The position numbers and the translations under genes are program-made. DNA of 38,384 nt from an uncultured Chitinophagaceae bacterium. Lineage in GTDB: Bacteria > Bacteroidota > Bacteroidia > Chitinophagales > Chitinophagaceae. Shown here one piece after another: positions 16,147 through 25,105 of the stretch. The stretch is taken from NCBI GenBank assembly GCA_946885665.1, contig CAMPGT010000007.1:1-38384 (forward strand). The letters are read 5' to 3'. Numbering within the stretch: position 1 is the first letter of the stretch; the number at the start of each line of letters is the position of its first letter. The notes beneath the pieces were generated by a model. That model saw only the letters and a program-made list of their open reading frames with translations. It ran no database searches and was not told where the DNA came from.

Positions 16147-16743
16147 ATGATTAAAACAGGCAACCCGGTTATCAGTATATACACCGAGATGACTCCAAAT
16201 CCGGAAACAATGAAGTTTGTGGCCAACAAGCTCCTGTACCCGGGAAAGAGCATCGACCTCCCCGATGTTGAAAGCGCAAAAGCGTCACCTTTGGCTACCG
16301 AGCTATTCGGCTTTCCTTTTATCCGGGCAGTATTTATTGCCAGCAACTTCGTAACGCTTACAAAAACAAATGAAACGGAATGGGCGGATGTGATCCCTTC
16401 CATCAGGCAGTTTCTCAAAGATTACCTCGAACAGAATAAAACGGTGATCAATGAGGAGGAAGTGGCTTCGATGAAGAAAGAAAGCACCAACGCCGTGAGC
16501 GCCGATGATGATGACGTAGTAAAAAGGATCAAGGAACTCCTGGAAAACTATGTGAAGCCGGCGGTAGAAATGGACGGCGGTGCCATACAGTTCAAAAGTT
16601 ACGATGAAGGGGTTGTGAACCTGATGCTCCAGGGCTCGTGCTCCGGATGCCCATCGTCCATGATCACCCTTAAGGCAGGAATTGAAGGCATGATGAAGAG
16701 AATGATCCCCGAAGTGAAGGAAGTAGTTGCTGAAGCTGAATAG
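16147..16743 (+). CDS. NifU family Fe-S cluster scaffold/carrier (Nfu type)
   Basis: 198 residues with two domains. The N-terminal Nfu domain (about 8-95) begins ISIYTEMTPNPETMKFV; the C-terminal NifU domain (about 122-195) carries the cluster-binding CSGCPSS with C165 and C168. The arrangement matches eukaryotic NFU1 and bacterial Nfu proteins, which carry 4Fe-4S clusters to target enzymes. Start ATG 16147, with a -7 element 17 bases upstream. The gene ends 52 bases before a terminator-like hairpin. Confidence 0.92.
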   Translation: MIKTGNPVISIYTEMTPNPETMKFVANKLLYPGKSIDLPDVESAKASPLATELFGFPFIRAVFIASNFVTLTKTNETEWADVIPSIRQFLKDYLEQNKTVINEEEVASMKKESTNAVSADDDDVVKRIKELLENYVKPAVEMDGGAIQFKSYDEGVVNLMLQGSCSGCPSSMITLKAGIEGMMKRMIPEVKEVVAEAE

Positions 16744-16795
16744 TTGATTTTTCTCGTTTGTTCAGCAGGGTTAGTCACCCTCTCCATGATATTTA

Positions 16796-16843
16796 TACAG
16801 CGTTGCGCGTTGCCCTAAGGCCCGGCAGCGCTGTATTTTTTTT
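16796..16843 (+). terminator. Probable intrinsic terminator after the nifU-like gene
   Basis: TACAGCG (16796-16802) pairs with CGCTGTA (16829-16835), with inner TGCC/GGCA pairing, followed by eight T bases. The stem has an internal unpaired region. The remaining 199-base gap holds no other recognisable gene. Confidence 0.6.
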
Positions 16844-16942
16844 CTGTCCTGCTAACAGTTTGCAGATCGGAACAAATATTGCTTCAAACCACCTTTACTT
16901 TCCCAAAGGATGAAAAAGGAAAGCAGAGAATAATAATTCCTC

Positions 16943-17470
16943 ATGAAGAAAATAGTGGTCATAGGCCCGGAGTCAACGGGCAAAAGTTCGCTCTGTGAAC
17001 AGTTGGCCGACAGGTTTCATACTTCGTGGGTGCCCGAATATGCCCGCGAACATCTGCTCAAAGAAGGAATAAAATATAACTACGACGATCTGCTTGTCAT
17101 CGCTAAAAAACAACTGGCCCTGGAAGATGAAATGGCCTACCAAACCAGCTCGGGTATGCTTTTCATCGACACCAACATGTATGTAATGAAGGTTTGGTGC
17201 GAATTCGTATTTGGAAAGTGCCACCAGTGGATACTCGATAAAATAGTGGAGCGGCGCTACGACCTTTACCTTTTATGCGACACAGATCTTGAATGGACGA
17301 AAGACGAACTCAGGGAATACCCCGACCTTATATCACGCAGAAAGCTTTTTCATATTTACAGGGACATCATGATCAACCAGCATGTTCCCTGGACCACGAT
17401 AAGCGGAAGTGATGAGATGCGGACCAACATGGCCGCCCAGGCTGTCACTGGCCTGTTCACACACGCATAA
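16943..17470 (+). CDS. NadR-type nucleoside kinase / AAA ATPase domain protein
   Basis: 175 residues. The Walker A motif GPESTGKSS is at residues 8-16, the signature of the ribosylnicotinamide kinase half of NadR, followed by WVPEYAREHLL and FIDTNMYVMKVWCEFVFG. NadR proper also has an NMN adenylyltransferase domain; here only the kinase-like domain exists. It could phosphorylate nicotinamide riboside in NAD salvage, but the substrate is inferred from the family. The ATG follows 25 bases after a second, very short in-frame-stopped ORF. The next gene starts 15 bases downstream, so they are probably co-transcribed. Confidence 0.82.
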   Translation: MKKIVVIGPESTGKSSLCEQLADRFHTSWVPEYAREHLLKEGIKYNYDDLLVIAKKQLALEDEMAYQTSSGMLFIDTNMYVMKVWCEFVFGKCHQWILDKIVERRYDLYLLCDTDLEWTKDELREYPDLISRRKLFHIYRDIMINQHVPWTTISGSDEMRTNMAAQAVTGLFTHA

Positions 17471-17485
17471 CTGTAACTTATTGCC

Positions 17486-19171
17486 GTGATAGCAATACAA
17501 AAGAATATTTTTCAAAAATATCACAGGCCGTTGTTTTACGCCGCCTGGCTGGCGGTTTTACTCATCCAGTCGCTTACCACCGAATTGTTCGACGATGAGG
17601 CTTACTATTGGGTGTATTCCCGTTTCCTCGATTGGGGCTATTATGATCATCCGCCGATGATCGCGGCGCTGATCAAAGCCGGATATGCAATTTTTCCCAA
17701 CGCATTGGGAGTAAGAATACTTTCCGCCATCCTCACCACCGGCGCTTTGTTCCTTGCTGAATTGCTGCTGGCGAAAGAAAACGCTGTACTGTTTTATGCC
17801 ATCTGCTGCACGCTTGCCATCGCTCAAATAGGAGGAATGATGGCGGTGCCTGACAGCCCGTTGATGTTTTTTGTCGCCCTTTTCTTTTACAGTTACCATC
17901 GCTTTACACAGAAGATGAATTTCGCCAACACGGTGTTCCTCGGCATTTGCATGGCGCTGATGCTGTACACCAAATACCAGGCGGTGCTGATTATCTTATT
18001 TACTGCTTTGTCCAACCTGGGCCTGTTCAAAAAGTACCAGAGCTATGTTGCCGCACTTATCGCAGTGCTGTTGTTCCTGCCGCATCTCAACTGGCAGGCG
18101 GCACACGATTTTCCTTCCGTGCAATTTCATCTCTTTGAAAGAAATTCGCAGGAATACAATTTCTTCAACACTATCGATTATATCGTTGGGCAGGTGCTCC
18201 TCGCCGGACCGGTAACCGGCTGGTTGCTGATGTGGGCGGCAATAAAATATAAACCGCTTTCTGAAACCGAGCGGGCACTGAAATATTCGCTCATCGGCAT
18301 CTACCTGTTTTTTCTCGTCAGCACCTTAAAAGGAAAGGCTGAAGCCAACTGGACCATTCCCGCTTTTATCGGGCTGATCATCCTGAGCCATGGATACCTG
18401 TCGCAACATGAAGGGCTGAGAAGAATTTTGTATAAAACTGTTCCGTTAACATTAGTGATTGTATTTGCGGGCCGCGGCATCATGATGATCGACCTGCCAC
18501 CCGCCTGGTGGATTTTTAAGGATGAGTTTCACGGCAACGCCATCAATACCGCGGAGATAAGGCAACGTTCGGAAAATTTGCCGGTAGTGTTCGTTAACAG
18601 CTACCAGAAGCCATCTAAATATTGGTTCTATTCCGGCGATACTGCCTTCTCCCTGAACACACCAAAATATCGCCGAAATAACTTCAATTTTTGGCCGGTC
18701 GAAGACAGCCTCTTCGGCCGTGAGGCTTATGTCATTGGCGATTACAAAGATTCACTGTTCACCGAACGATTTACATCACTGCGTCTCAATACGAGTGCAG
18801 GTAAAAGAGTATCCGGCTATTATTCGTTTTCGCGCGTTTTACTTTTTGATGTGGACGTTGTGCGGCGCGATTCAAATCAATTCAGCATTTCGTTCAAATC
18901 GGCGTCACCAGTAACGTATCTGCCGCTCTTTCAACAATCGCCTTACGACACCGCACAAGTGTATCTGGCGGTCTTTAGTGGAGATTCGCTCATGAAATAC
19001 CACCCGGTGAGCATGACGGTCAAAGATATCATGATGGCCGACCAGCATCACATCGTTTCCACCGACCCTCAATTGCCAAACGGAAAGTACAGGTGCAAGC
19101 TCGCGATAAGCAGTTGTGTGCCGGGGCATCCCTCATTAAATAGCACGGGCTTTACCCTTTCGGTAAAATAG
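17486..19171 (+). CDS. Glycosyltransferase family 39 (PMT/ArnT-like) membrane protein
   Basis: 561 residues. Start is a GTG (17486-17488), 15 bases after the upstream gene. The first extracytoplasmic loop holds the catalytic Asp-Glu segment FDDEAYYWVYSRFLDWGYYDHPP, split here as DDEAYYW and WGYYDHPPM, typical of lipid-linked sugar transferases. About eight to ten membrane helices lie in residues 15-340, then a soluble C-terminal domain of about 200 residues. It uses polyprenyl-phosphate sugar to modify lipid A, protein or another envelope molecule; acceptor unknown. Its stop is 1 base from the stop of convergent mtgA. Confidence 0.88.
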   Translation: MIAIQKNIFQKYHRPLFYAAWLAVLLIQSLTTELFDDEAYYWVYSRFLDWGYYDHPPMIAALIKAGYAIFPNALGVRILSAILTTGALFLAELLLAKENAVLFYAICCTLAIAQIGGMMAVPDSPLMFFVALFFYSYHRFTQKMNFANTVFLGICMALMLYTKYQAVLIILFTALSNLGLFKKYQSYVAALIAVLLFLPHLNWQAAHDFPSVQFHLFERNSQEYNFFNTIDYIVGQVLLAGPVTGWLLMWAAIKYKPLSETERALKYSLIGIYLFFLVSTLKGKAEANWTIPAFIGLIILSHGYLSQHEGLRRILYKTVPLTLVIVFAGRGIMMIDLPPAWWIFKDEFHGNAINTAEIRQRSENLPVVFVNSYQKPSKYWFYSGDTAFSLNTPKYRRNNFNFWPVEDSLFGREAYVIGDYKDSLFTERFTSLRLNTSAGKRVSGYYSFSRVLLFDVDVVRRDSNQFSISFKSASPVTYLPLFQQSPYDTAQVYLAVFSGDSLMKYHPVSMTVKDIMMADQHHIVSTDPQLPNGKYRCKLAISSCVPGHPSLNSTGFTLSVK

Positions 19172-19172
19172 G

Positions 19173-19877
19173 CTATTCGAGCAACTTCTGTATGTCGGGA
19201 TCGCCTTCGAGGTTATTCATATACTTCATTACCTTCTGCGACTTTATCGCAACATACCGCGATAAAGGAACTACGGTATACGTAACCGGGTTGGGAAGGC
19301 ACGAGGCGATTAATGCAGATTCTCTTTTTGTTAATTTTTTTGCGGGTTTTTTAAAATAGTGCTGCGCCGCGGCTTCAATTCCAAAAATACCTTTGCCCAT
19401 TTCCGAAACGTTCATGTACATCTCCAGAATACGGCGCTTGCCCCATATTAACTCGATCATGAAAGTGAAATAAGTTTCCATGCCTTTTCGAAACCAGCTT
19501 CTGCCTTGCCACAAAAACACATTCTTGGCCACCTGTTGACTGATGGTAGATGCGCCGCGAATCCTGTTAGGCTTACGTTTGTTGTGATCCATCGCCCGGC
19601 CGATGCTCTTCCAGTCAAACCCGCTGTGATCCGGGAAGAGTTGGTCCTCTGCTGAAATAACCGCAAGGCGCGCATAGGCAGACATGTCTTTCATATCAAC
19701 ATAATCCCGTGTTAATCCGTCGCCGCCGAAAAGGCTTCCCAACTGGGTTATTGTGACAGGTGGATCCACCCATTTCAACACCAGTATGTAAATGAATTGA
19801 AGAAGAAACAGAACGAGAAGGATGCGTTTCAGCTTTCGCCACATCCTGGGTACAAGGCCTTTTGTTTTCACCGCCAT
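19173..19877 (-). CDS. mtgA: Monofunctional biosynthetic peptidoglycan transglycosylase
   Basis: 234 residues. A short cytoplasmic N-terminus and one membrane helix (about 15-33) precede a GT51 domain. Conserved GT51 motifs are present: VISAEDQLFPDHSGFDW with the catalytic Glu, RGASTISQQVAKN, and the downstream KRRILEMYMNVSEMG with the second Glu. There is no penicillin-binding domain, as expected for MtgA. It polymerises lipid II into glycan strands at the outer face of the inner membrane. A near -7 element (TATCTTGC) lies about 25 bases upstream of the ATG. Confidence 0.95.
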   Translation of the reverse strand: MAVKTKGLVPRMWRKLKRILLVLFLLQFIYILVLKWVDPPVTITQLGSLFGGDGLTRDYVDMKDMSAYARLAVISAEDQLFPDHSGFDWKSIGRAMDHNKRKPNRIRGASTISQQVAKNVFLWQGRSWFRKGMETYFTFMIELIWGKRRILEMYMNVSEMGKGIFGIEAAAQHYFKKPAKKLTKRESALIASCLPNPVTYTVVPLSRYVAIKSQKVMKYMNNLEGDPDIQKLLE

Positions 19878-19920
19878 TAAACCTCGGCTTTGATTGCAAG
19901 ATAATTAGTTATCGCTACTT

Positions 19921-20544
19921 TCAGATCAGCATGGTACCTACCAGCAATGCGATCCCGAAGCCGATAAGAATTGTTCCTGAAATTTTATTGATGAGCGAAA
20001 TGTTATGTATCGTTAGGCGCTTCCTGAGTTTGCCGGCCATTAAAACCTTTGCGCAGTCGGCCGCAACATTCACAATAAGACAGATTGAAAAGATGAGTAT
20101 TCGTTCGTTGAAGGTGTAGCGGCTGGCAAATGCGGTGGCCGTGCCGAGCCAGAACAGAAACACGTTTGGATTAAGGGTGTTGATAAAAAATCCGGAAGTA
20201 AAAATTTTCACCATGTCGGCTCTGCTGAACTTGATAATTCCGCCATCGGGATTTTGCAGCCGTATCTTTTTAAAGAAAACATAGAACACACCCATCAATA
20301 TCAGGAAGCCGCTGCCAATCAGCGCCAGCAAGTGGCGGTAAGCCATAATGTTGGTGACCAGTTCGGAGAAAGCGTTGGTAACAATTATCAGGAGTATGTC
20401 GCTGAGCCATACACCGGCAACAAAACTGAAGCCGCCTTCCCTGCCGTTGTTAAGGCTTTGTTTAATGATGGTGAAGATGACAGGACCAACCGATATTACC
20501 AATACCAGTGCCAAAGTAAATCCGCTTAATATCGCCTGCCACAT
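19921..20544 (-). CDS. LysE/RhtB-type amino acid exporter
   Basis: 207 residues from the ATG at 20544-20542, giving MWQAILSGFTLALVL; a TTG 12 codons upstream would overlap the previous gene and is not favoured because an exact -7 element lies between. About six membrane helices, with the family segment SVGPVIFTIIKQSLNNG near the N-terminus and FINTLNPNVFLFW in the middle. It should export amino acids or similar small molecules across the inner membrane. It follows the GH3-type gene by 14 bases. Confidence 0.88.
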   Translation of the reverse strand: MWQAILSGFTLALVLVISVGPVIFTIIKQSLNNGREGGFSFVAGVWLSDILLIIVTNAFSELVTNIMAYRHLLALIGSGFLILMGVFYVFFKKIRLQNPDGGIIKFSRADMVKIFTSGFFINTLNPNVFLFWLGTATAFASRYTFNERILIFSICLIVNVAADCAKVLMAGKLRKRLTIHNISLINKISGTILIGFGIALLVGTMLI

Positions 20545-20548
20545 CCTA

Positions 20549-20556
20549 CAAATGTA
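20549..20556 (-). promoter_or_regulatory. -7 promoter element of the LysE-type gene
   Basis: Exact TAnnTTTG match (TACATTTG), ending 4 bases before the ATG and lying just past the stop of the GH3-type gene. It supports the shorter start and predicts a leaderless message. Confidence 0.55.
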
Positions 20557-20558
20557 CC

Positions 20559-22073
20559 TTATTCTAAAAAGCCGATCCAATCTTCCAGCATCTTACCTTT
20601 CATCACCCTGGGAAATTTATGCTGCCCCCCCACCTTGCCTTTCGACTGCATAAATTCCATGAATTTCGACTCCGGTAATATTTCAACATAAATCTCTTTG
20701 AGAGCGCTTTTTCTTTCGACTGCATAGTCGTCGTTCAACTGAACCAGGTGCTGATCTATTTTTTTCTTCAGCTCCTCCGGTTCAATGTAATCGTTGCAGG
20801 CCACCCACCATTTATGTGCGAAGAAGAGCCCGTAGGGGATACCGGCCACTGTAAATTCGGGAATGCAGATATTCAATTCGCTGCTCGCCAATTTCACTGC
20901 CTTGTTCATATTGTCGACGCTGAGATGCTCGCCCACGAGGCTGAGAAAATGTTTTGTCCGGCCGGTGATGACGATCTCGCTTCTCTTCTTATCCACCAGT
21001 CTAACGGTGTCGCCTATCAGATACCGCCATGCTCCTGCCGAAGTGCTGAGCAGTATTGCATAATCTTTTCCTTCCCCGATATCCTGGATCATCAGTGTTT
21101 CGGCGTCTTCCTTCAGGTTGCCGTCGGCATCGAAATTTCTGTCGTTGAAGGGAACGAATTCAAAAAAGATGTGCTCGTTCAGCGCCAGGCGCATGCCTTT
21201 TGCAAACTGCCTGTCCTGGTAGGCAATGAATCCTTCCGAAGCGAGGTATGTTTCAATGTAAGTGAGCGGCTTGCTGATGAGTCTTTCAAATCCTCTTTTG
21301 TAGGGCTCGAACGACACGCCGCCATGTACGAAGAACGACAGGTTGGGCCAAATGTCGTGGATGGTATTTAGATTATATTTTTCTATAATTTTTTCCATGC
21401 ACATCTGTATCCAAGCAGGTACACCCACCACAAAGCTGATGTCCCAGTTGGGTGCCTCTTCCACGATGGCATCGATCTTATTGTTCCAGTCTTTGGTTTT
21501 GGCGATTTTTTTCCCGGGCTTGTAAAAAGGGGAGAACCAGAACGGCGCCTTTTTAGCAGTGATGCCGCTGAGGTCACCGGAATAGTAACCCGGGCCCTTT
21601 TCAAGGTCGGTGCTGCCCCCAAGCATCAACCATCCTTTGCTGATGCGCCGTACGGGTATGTCATTGTAATGCCGCAGGCTGATCAACTGTTTGATCATGA
21701 TCATCCTGTTGCCCCTCATCAGGTCGCTCGTAATGGGAATGTATTTGCTGGAAGCCTCGGAGGTGCCGGAGCTGAGCGCAAAATATTTGATCTTGCCCGG
21801 CCAGCATATATCTGGCTTGCCCTCCAGTGTTTTGTGCCACCAGTCCCGGTAAATTTTATTGTAATCGAATAATGGTACGCGTTTCTGAAATTCTTTGGCC
21901 ATCGAACGCGAAAGGAGAATCTCGTCGAAATGGAAGGCTTGCCCGAATTCCGTAAATCGCGCCTTGGCAAGGAGCTTCTTCAATACCTTAAGCTGCTGCC
22001 TTTCGGGCGACTTCCGCGGAAGATGCAAGGCTTTAGCAATGTTCGGTGGCAGTGAGATATCGAATAAAGCCAT
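20559..22073 (-). CDS. GH3 family acyl-adenylate-forming protein
   Basis: 504 residues, over the whole length of the GH3 fold (named after plant auxin-responsive genes). The ATP-binding motif SSGTSE is at residues 101-106 (FALSSGTSEASSK); the second motif region reads ETYLASEGFIAYQ, and LVGEHLSVDNM lies nearer the C-terminus. Plant GH3 enzymes adenylate carboxylic acids and join them to amino acids. Bacterial members are common in Bacteroidota with unknown substrates. Here it lies just upstream of an amino-acid-type exporter. An exact -7 element is 30 bases before the ATG. Confidence 0.88.
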   Translation of the reverse strand: MALFDISLPPNIAKALHLPRKSPERQQLKVLKKLLAKARFTEFGQAFHFDEILLSRSMAKEFQKRVPLFDYNKIYRDWWHKTLEGKPDICWPGKIKYFALSSGTSEASSKYIPITSDLMRGNRMIMIKQLISLRHYNDIPVRRISKGWLMLGGSTDLEKGPGYYSGDLSGITAKKAPFWFSPFYKPGKKIAKTKDWNNKIDAIVEEAPNWDISFVVGVPAWIQMCMEKIIEKYNLNTIHDIWPNLSFFVHGGVSFEPYKRGFERLISKPLTYIETYLASEGFIAYQDRQFAKGMRLALNEHIFFEFVPFNDRNFDADGNLKEDAETLMIQDIGEGKDYAILLSTSAGAWRYLIGDTVRLVDKKRSEIVITGRTKHFLSLVGEHLSVDNMNKAVKLASSELNICIPEFTVAGIPYGLFFAHKWWVACNDYIEPEELKKKIDQHLVQLNDDYAVERKSALKEIYVEILPESKFMEFMQSKGKVGGQHKFPRVMKGKMLEDWIGFLE

Positions 22074-22103
22074 TGGATATTCGGCCCGGTTTTACGGACT
22101 TGC

Positions 22104-22111
22104 CAAAAATA
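22104..22111 (-). promoter_or_regulatory. -7 promoter element of the GH3-type gene
   Basis: Exact TAnnTTTG match (TATTTTTG) on the minus strand, 30 bases before the ATG at 22073. Confidence 0.5.
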
Positions 22112-22180
22112 CGGAAAAACGGGAGACACAAGGGCGAGAAGTGGCATCATCTCACCTCTCCTGTTTCTTATCTTCGCCGC

Positions 22181-23035
22181 GTGACGCTTTCTATCATCAT
22201 CGTAAGCTACAACGTCAAAGACCTGCTTGAAAAATGTCTCGCTTCGGTGAGCAGGGCCACCGAAACGATCGATTCGGAAGTGTTCATCGTTGACAACGCG
22301 TCAACAGATGGAAGCGCAGAACTTCTACCCGCGTTGTTTCCCGGGTTCCACTTCATCAGCAATACCACAAACACCGGCTTCGCGAAAGCCAACAACCAGG
22401 CACTCGCGTTGTGCACCGGCGAATTTGTTCTTTTTCTCAACCCCGATACGCTGGTGCCTGCCGATTGCTTTCAACTGTGCATCGCCTTCATGCATGAACA
22501 CCCGGAAGCCGGCGCCCTCGGCGTAAAAATGTTGAATGGCGACAACCAGTTCCTTAAAGAGTCCCGGCGGGGCATACCCGGTCCCATGACCTCCTTCTGG
22601 AAACTGTCGGGAGTTATTAAGCTCTTCCCGCGCTCGAAAGTTTTTGCAAAGTACTACATGGGCCATCTCGACGAAAACAAAACCAGCGAGGTGGAAGTGC
22701 TCTCGGGCGCATTCATGTTTGTAAGAAAAAAAGTGCTGGACATTACTGGTGGCTTCGACGAGCGTTTTTTCATGTACGCCGAAGACATCGACCTGAGCTG
22801 GCGTATTTTGAAAGCCGGCTATAAGAATTATTATTTTCCCGAAACCGCCATCATCCACTATAAAGGCGCCAGTACAAAAAAAGACTTCAGGTATGTGAAA
22901 CAGTTTTACCTCGCCATGAGCCAGTTTGCGAAAAAACATTATGGCCGGGGACCGTTTTCACTGCTGCTGGATGCGGGTATCTTTTTACGGGGAGGCGTTG
23001 AGGTGCTCAGGCAGGGGCTGCGAAAAAAGAAATAG
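22181..23035 (+). CDS. Family 2 glycosyltransferase
   Basis: 284 residues from the GTG at 22181-22183, which gives the usual GT2 beginning (M)TLSIIIVSYNVKDLL. Longer in-frame forms from 22046 would add 45 residues with no family match. A near -7 element (TATCTTCG, 22169-22176) ends 4 bases before this GTG. Motifs of the GT-A fold: VDNASTDGSAELL, then FLNPDTLVPADCF (the DxD equivalent) and GGFDERFFMYAEDIDLSWR. This rhamnosyltransferase-like class works on cell-surface polysaccharide; acceptor unknown. Stops 3 bases from the stop of convergent uvrB. Confidence 0.9.
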   Translation: MTLSIIIVSYNVKDLLEKCLASVSRATETIDSEVFIVDNASTDGSAELLPALFPGFHFISNTTNTGFAKANNQALALCTGEFVLFLNPDTLVPADCFQLCIAFMHEHPEAGALGVKMLNGDNQFLKESRRGIPGPMTSFWKLSGVIKLFPRSKVFAKYYMGHLDENKTSEVEVLSGAFMFVRKKVLDITGGFDERFFMYAEDIDLSWRILKAGYKNYYFPETAIIHYKGASTKKDFRYVKQFYLAMSQFAKKHYGRGPFSLLLDAGIFLRGGVEVLRQGLRKKK

Positions 23036-23038
23036 CGT

Positions 23039-25081
23039 TTATGCGCTCTTCATTTCTTCCAGCCTTTTTTTCATGGCGAACATTTCATCCCTCAACCTTG
23101 CAGCTTCCATAAAATCCAGGTCCCTTGCGGCTTTCTCCATCTCTTTCCTGATCTTGGCAATTCCTTTTTCCATTTGCGGGATGGTCACGTATTCCACCTG
23201 TTCTTCCGCAGCCAGCGTTACAGGCGCTTCCTCGGCGCCAAGCGCATGAGGGTTTTTCGGGTCAAATCCTTTTATATCGAGAACCGATGTTTGTGCAAAC
23301 ACCTGTTCTTTGCTCTTCTTCACTGTTCTCGGAGTGATGTTGTGCTCGATGTTGTATGCAATCTGTTTTTCCCTCCTGCGGTTGGTTTCATCAATCGTGC
23401 GTTGCATGCTCTCCGTCATCTTATCCGCGTAAAAAATGACCAGTCCGTCAACATTGCGCGCCGCCCTGCCGGCAGTTTGGGTGAGCGATTTCTCATTCCG
23501 CAAAAAACCTTCTTTGTCTGCATCGAGTATGGCTACCAACGACACTTCCGGCAAATCCAATCCTTCTCTTAACAGGTTCACGCCCACCAGCACATCTATT
23601 TCGCCCAACCTCAGTTGTCTTAATATCTCCACACGCTCGAGCGTATCCACTTCGCTGTGGATGTATTTCGATTTTATATTTATCCTGTGCAGGTATCTGT
23701 CCATTTCTTCGGCCATCCGTTTGGTAAGGGTTGTTACCAGTACACGGTCGCCGCGCGTAACGCGCTTATCTATCTCGTCAAGTAAATCATCAATCTGGTT
23801 AACACTCGGCCGAATATCAATTGGCGGATCGAGCAATCCCGTTGGACGCACCACCTGTTCGACCACCACTCCTCCTGTTTTTTCGAGCTCATAATCGCCG
23901 GGGGTTGCCGAAACAAAGATCACCTGGTTGAGCATGCCCTCGAATTCATGAAAATTTAGCGGCCGGTTGTCGAGTGCCGAGGGCAGCCTGAACCCATAAT
24001 CCACCAGTATCAATTTTCTGCTGCGGTCGCCGCCATACATGCCGCTCACCTGCGGTATGGTTTGATGGCTCTCGTCTATCACGCATAAAAAATCCTTCGG
24101 GAAGTAATCGAGCAGGCAAAAGGGCCGTGTGCCCGGCTTCCTTCTGTCGAAAAACCTCGAGTAGTTTTCTACGCCGTTGCAAAAACCCAGCTCGCGGATC
24201 ATCTCAACATCAAAATTCACCCGTTCGCTTAAGCGCTGCGCCTCAATAAATTTTCCCACCGATTTAAAATACCCTACCTGCGCCTGCATCTCATCCTGTA
24301 TTTCCGCGAGTATCTGCTGCATCATGTCTTTCGGCGCGAGGTACAAATTGGCGGGAAAGATGGCTGCATTCTCCAGCTTCATGATCCTTTTACCATTCTT
24401 CACATCGATGCTGTCGATCTCTTCAATCTCATCTCCAAAAAAGGAAATACGGTATCCGTAATCCAGATAAGGCAGGTTGATATCAACCGTATCGCCCTGC
24501 ACCCTGAACGACCCTCTGCCAAATTCTCCCTGGCTGCGGCTATATAACGAATTCACCAACGAATGCAGAAAACCCTGCCGCGAAATCACCTGCCCCGGCT
24601 GCAAACGAATAATACTGTTCTCGTATTCTGTAGGGTTTCCGATACCATAGATGCAGCTTACCGATGCCACCACAATGATGTCTCTTCTGCCGCTCAGCAA
24701 TTGCGCCGTAGCCTGCAACCTCAGCTTGTCGAGTTCCTCGTTAATGCTCTGGTCCTTTTCAATATAGGTGTCGCTTACAGGCATGTAAGCCTCGGGCTGG
24801 TAGTAATCGTAATAGCTAACGAAATATCCAACAGCATTCTCCGGAAAAAATTGCCTGAACTCGCCGTATAGCTGCGCCACGAGTGTTTTATTGTGGGTAA
24901 GCACCAGCGTTGGCCGCTGAACGTTTTGTATAACGTTCGCAATAGTGAACGTTTTACCCGATCCCGTAACGCCCAGCAGCGTTTGGTGAGGCTCGCCATC
25001 AAGAATGCCATTCGTCAATTGCTCAATTGCCTGCGGCTGATCGCCTGCCGGCTGATATGCTGTATGTAATTTGAATCCCAT
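23039..25081 (-). CDS. uvrB: Excinuclease ABC subunit B
   Basis: 680 residues, full length. The Walker A motif GVTGSGKT is at residues 37-44, and the DNA-gripping beta-hairpin region reads YYDYYQPEAYMP. Helicase motifs (VIDESHQTIPQ; LVTTLTKRMAEEM; QTAGRAARN) and a C-terminal UVR motif that binds UvrC (RDLDFMEAARLRDEM) are present. It verifies DNA damage in nucleotide excision repair with UvrA and UvrC, not in this window. An exact -7 element lies 10 bases before the ATG. Confidence 0.98.
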   Translation of the reverse strand: MGFKLHTAYQPAGDQPQAIEQLTNGILDGEPHQTLLGVTGSGKTFTIANVIQNVQRPTLVLTHNKTLVAQLYGEFRQFFPENAVGYFVSYYDYYQPEAYMPVSDTYIEKDQSINEELDKLRLQATAQLLSGRRDIIVVASVSCIYGIGNPTEYENSIIRLQPGQVISRQGFLHSLVNSLYSRSQGEFGRGSFRVQGDTVDINLPYLDYGYRISFFGDEIEEIDSIDVKNGKRIMKLENAAIFPANLYLAPKDMMQQILAEIQDEMQAQVGYFKSVGKFIEAQRLSERVNFDVEMIRELGFCNGVENYSRFFDRRKPGTRPFCLLDYFPKDFLCVIDESHQTIPQVSGMYGGDRSRKLILVDYGFRLPSALDNRPLNFHEFEGMLNQVIFVSATPGDYELEKTGGVVVEQVVRPTGLLDPPIDIRPSVNQIDDLLDEIDKRVTRGDRVLVTTLTKRMAEEMDRYLHRINIKSKYIHSEVDTLERVEILRQLRLGEIDVLVGVNLLREGLDLPEVSLVAILDADKEGFLRNEKSLTQTAGRAARNVDGLVIFYADKMTESMQRTIDETNRRREKQIAYNIEHNITPRTVKKSKEQVFAQTSVLDIKGFDPKNPHALGAEEAPVTLAAEEQVEYVTIPQMEKGIAKIRKEMEKAARDLDFMEAARLRDEMFAMKKRLEEMKSA

Positions 25082-25091
25082 GATGCGGCTG

Positions 25092-25099
25092 CAAATTTA
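25092..25099 (-). promoter_or_regulatory. -7 promoter element of uvrB
   Basis: Exact TAnnTTTG match (TAAATTTG, followed by C), 10 bases before the uvrB ATG, in the 24-base gap after the AsmA-like gene. Confidence 0.6.
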
Positions 25100-25105
25100 C
25101 CGAAA

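Noticed and set aside
20748..21371. Plus-strand open frame inside the GH3-type gene
   Set aside because: Antisense to a gene with clear family motifs and no recognisable domain itself.
22046..22180. N-terminal extension of the GT2 glycosyltransferase by 45 residues
   Set aside because: The extension has no GT2 resemblance and reads through the promoter region; the GTG at 22181 gives the standard GT2 beginning and sits 4 bases after a near -7 element.
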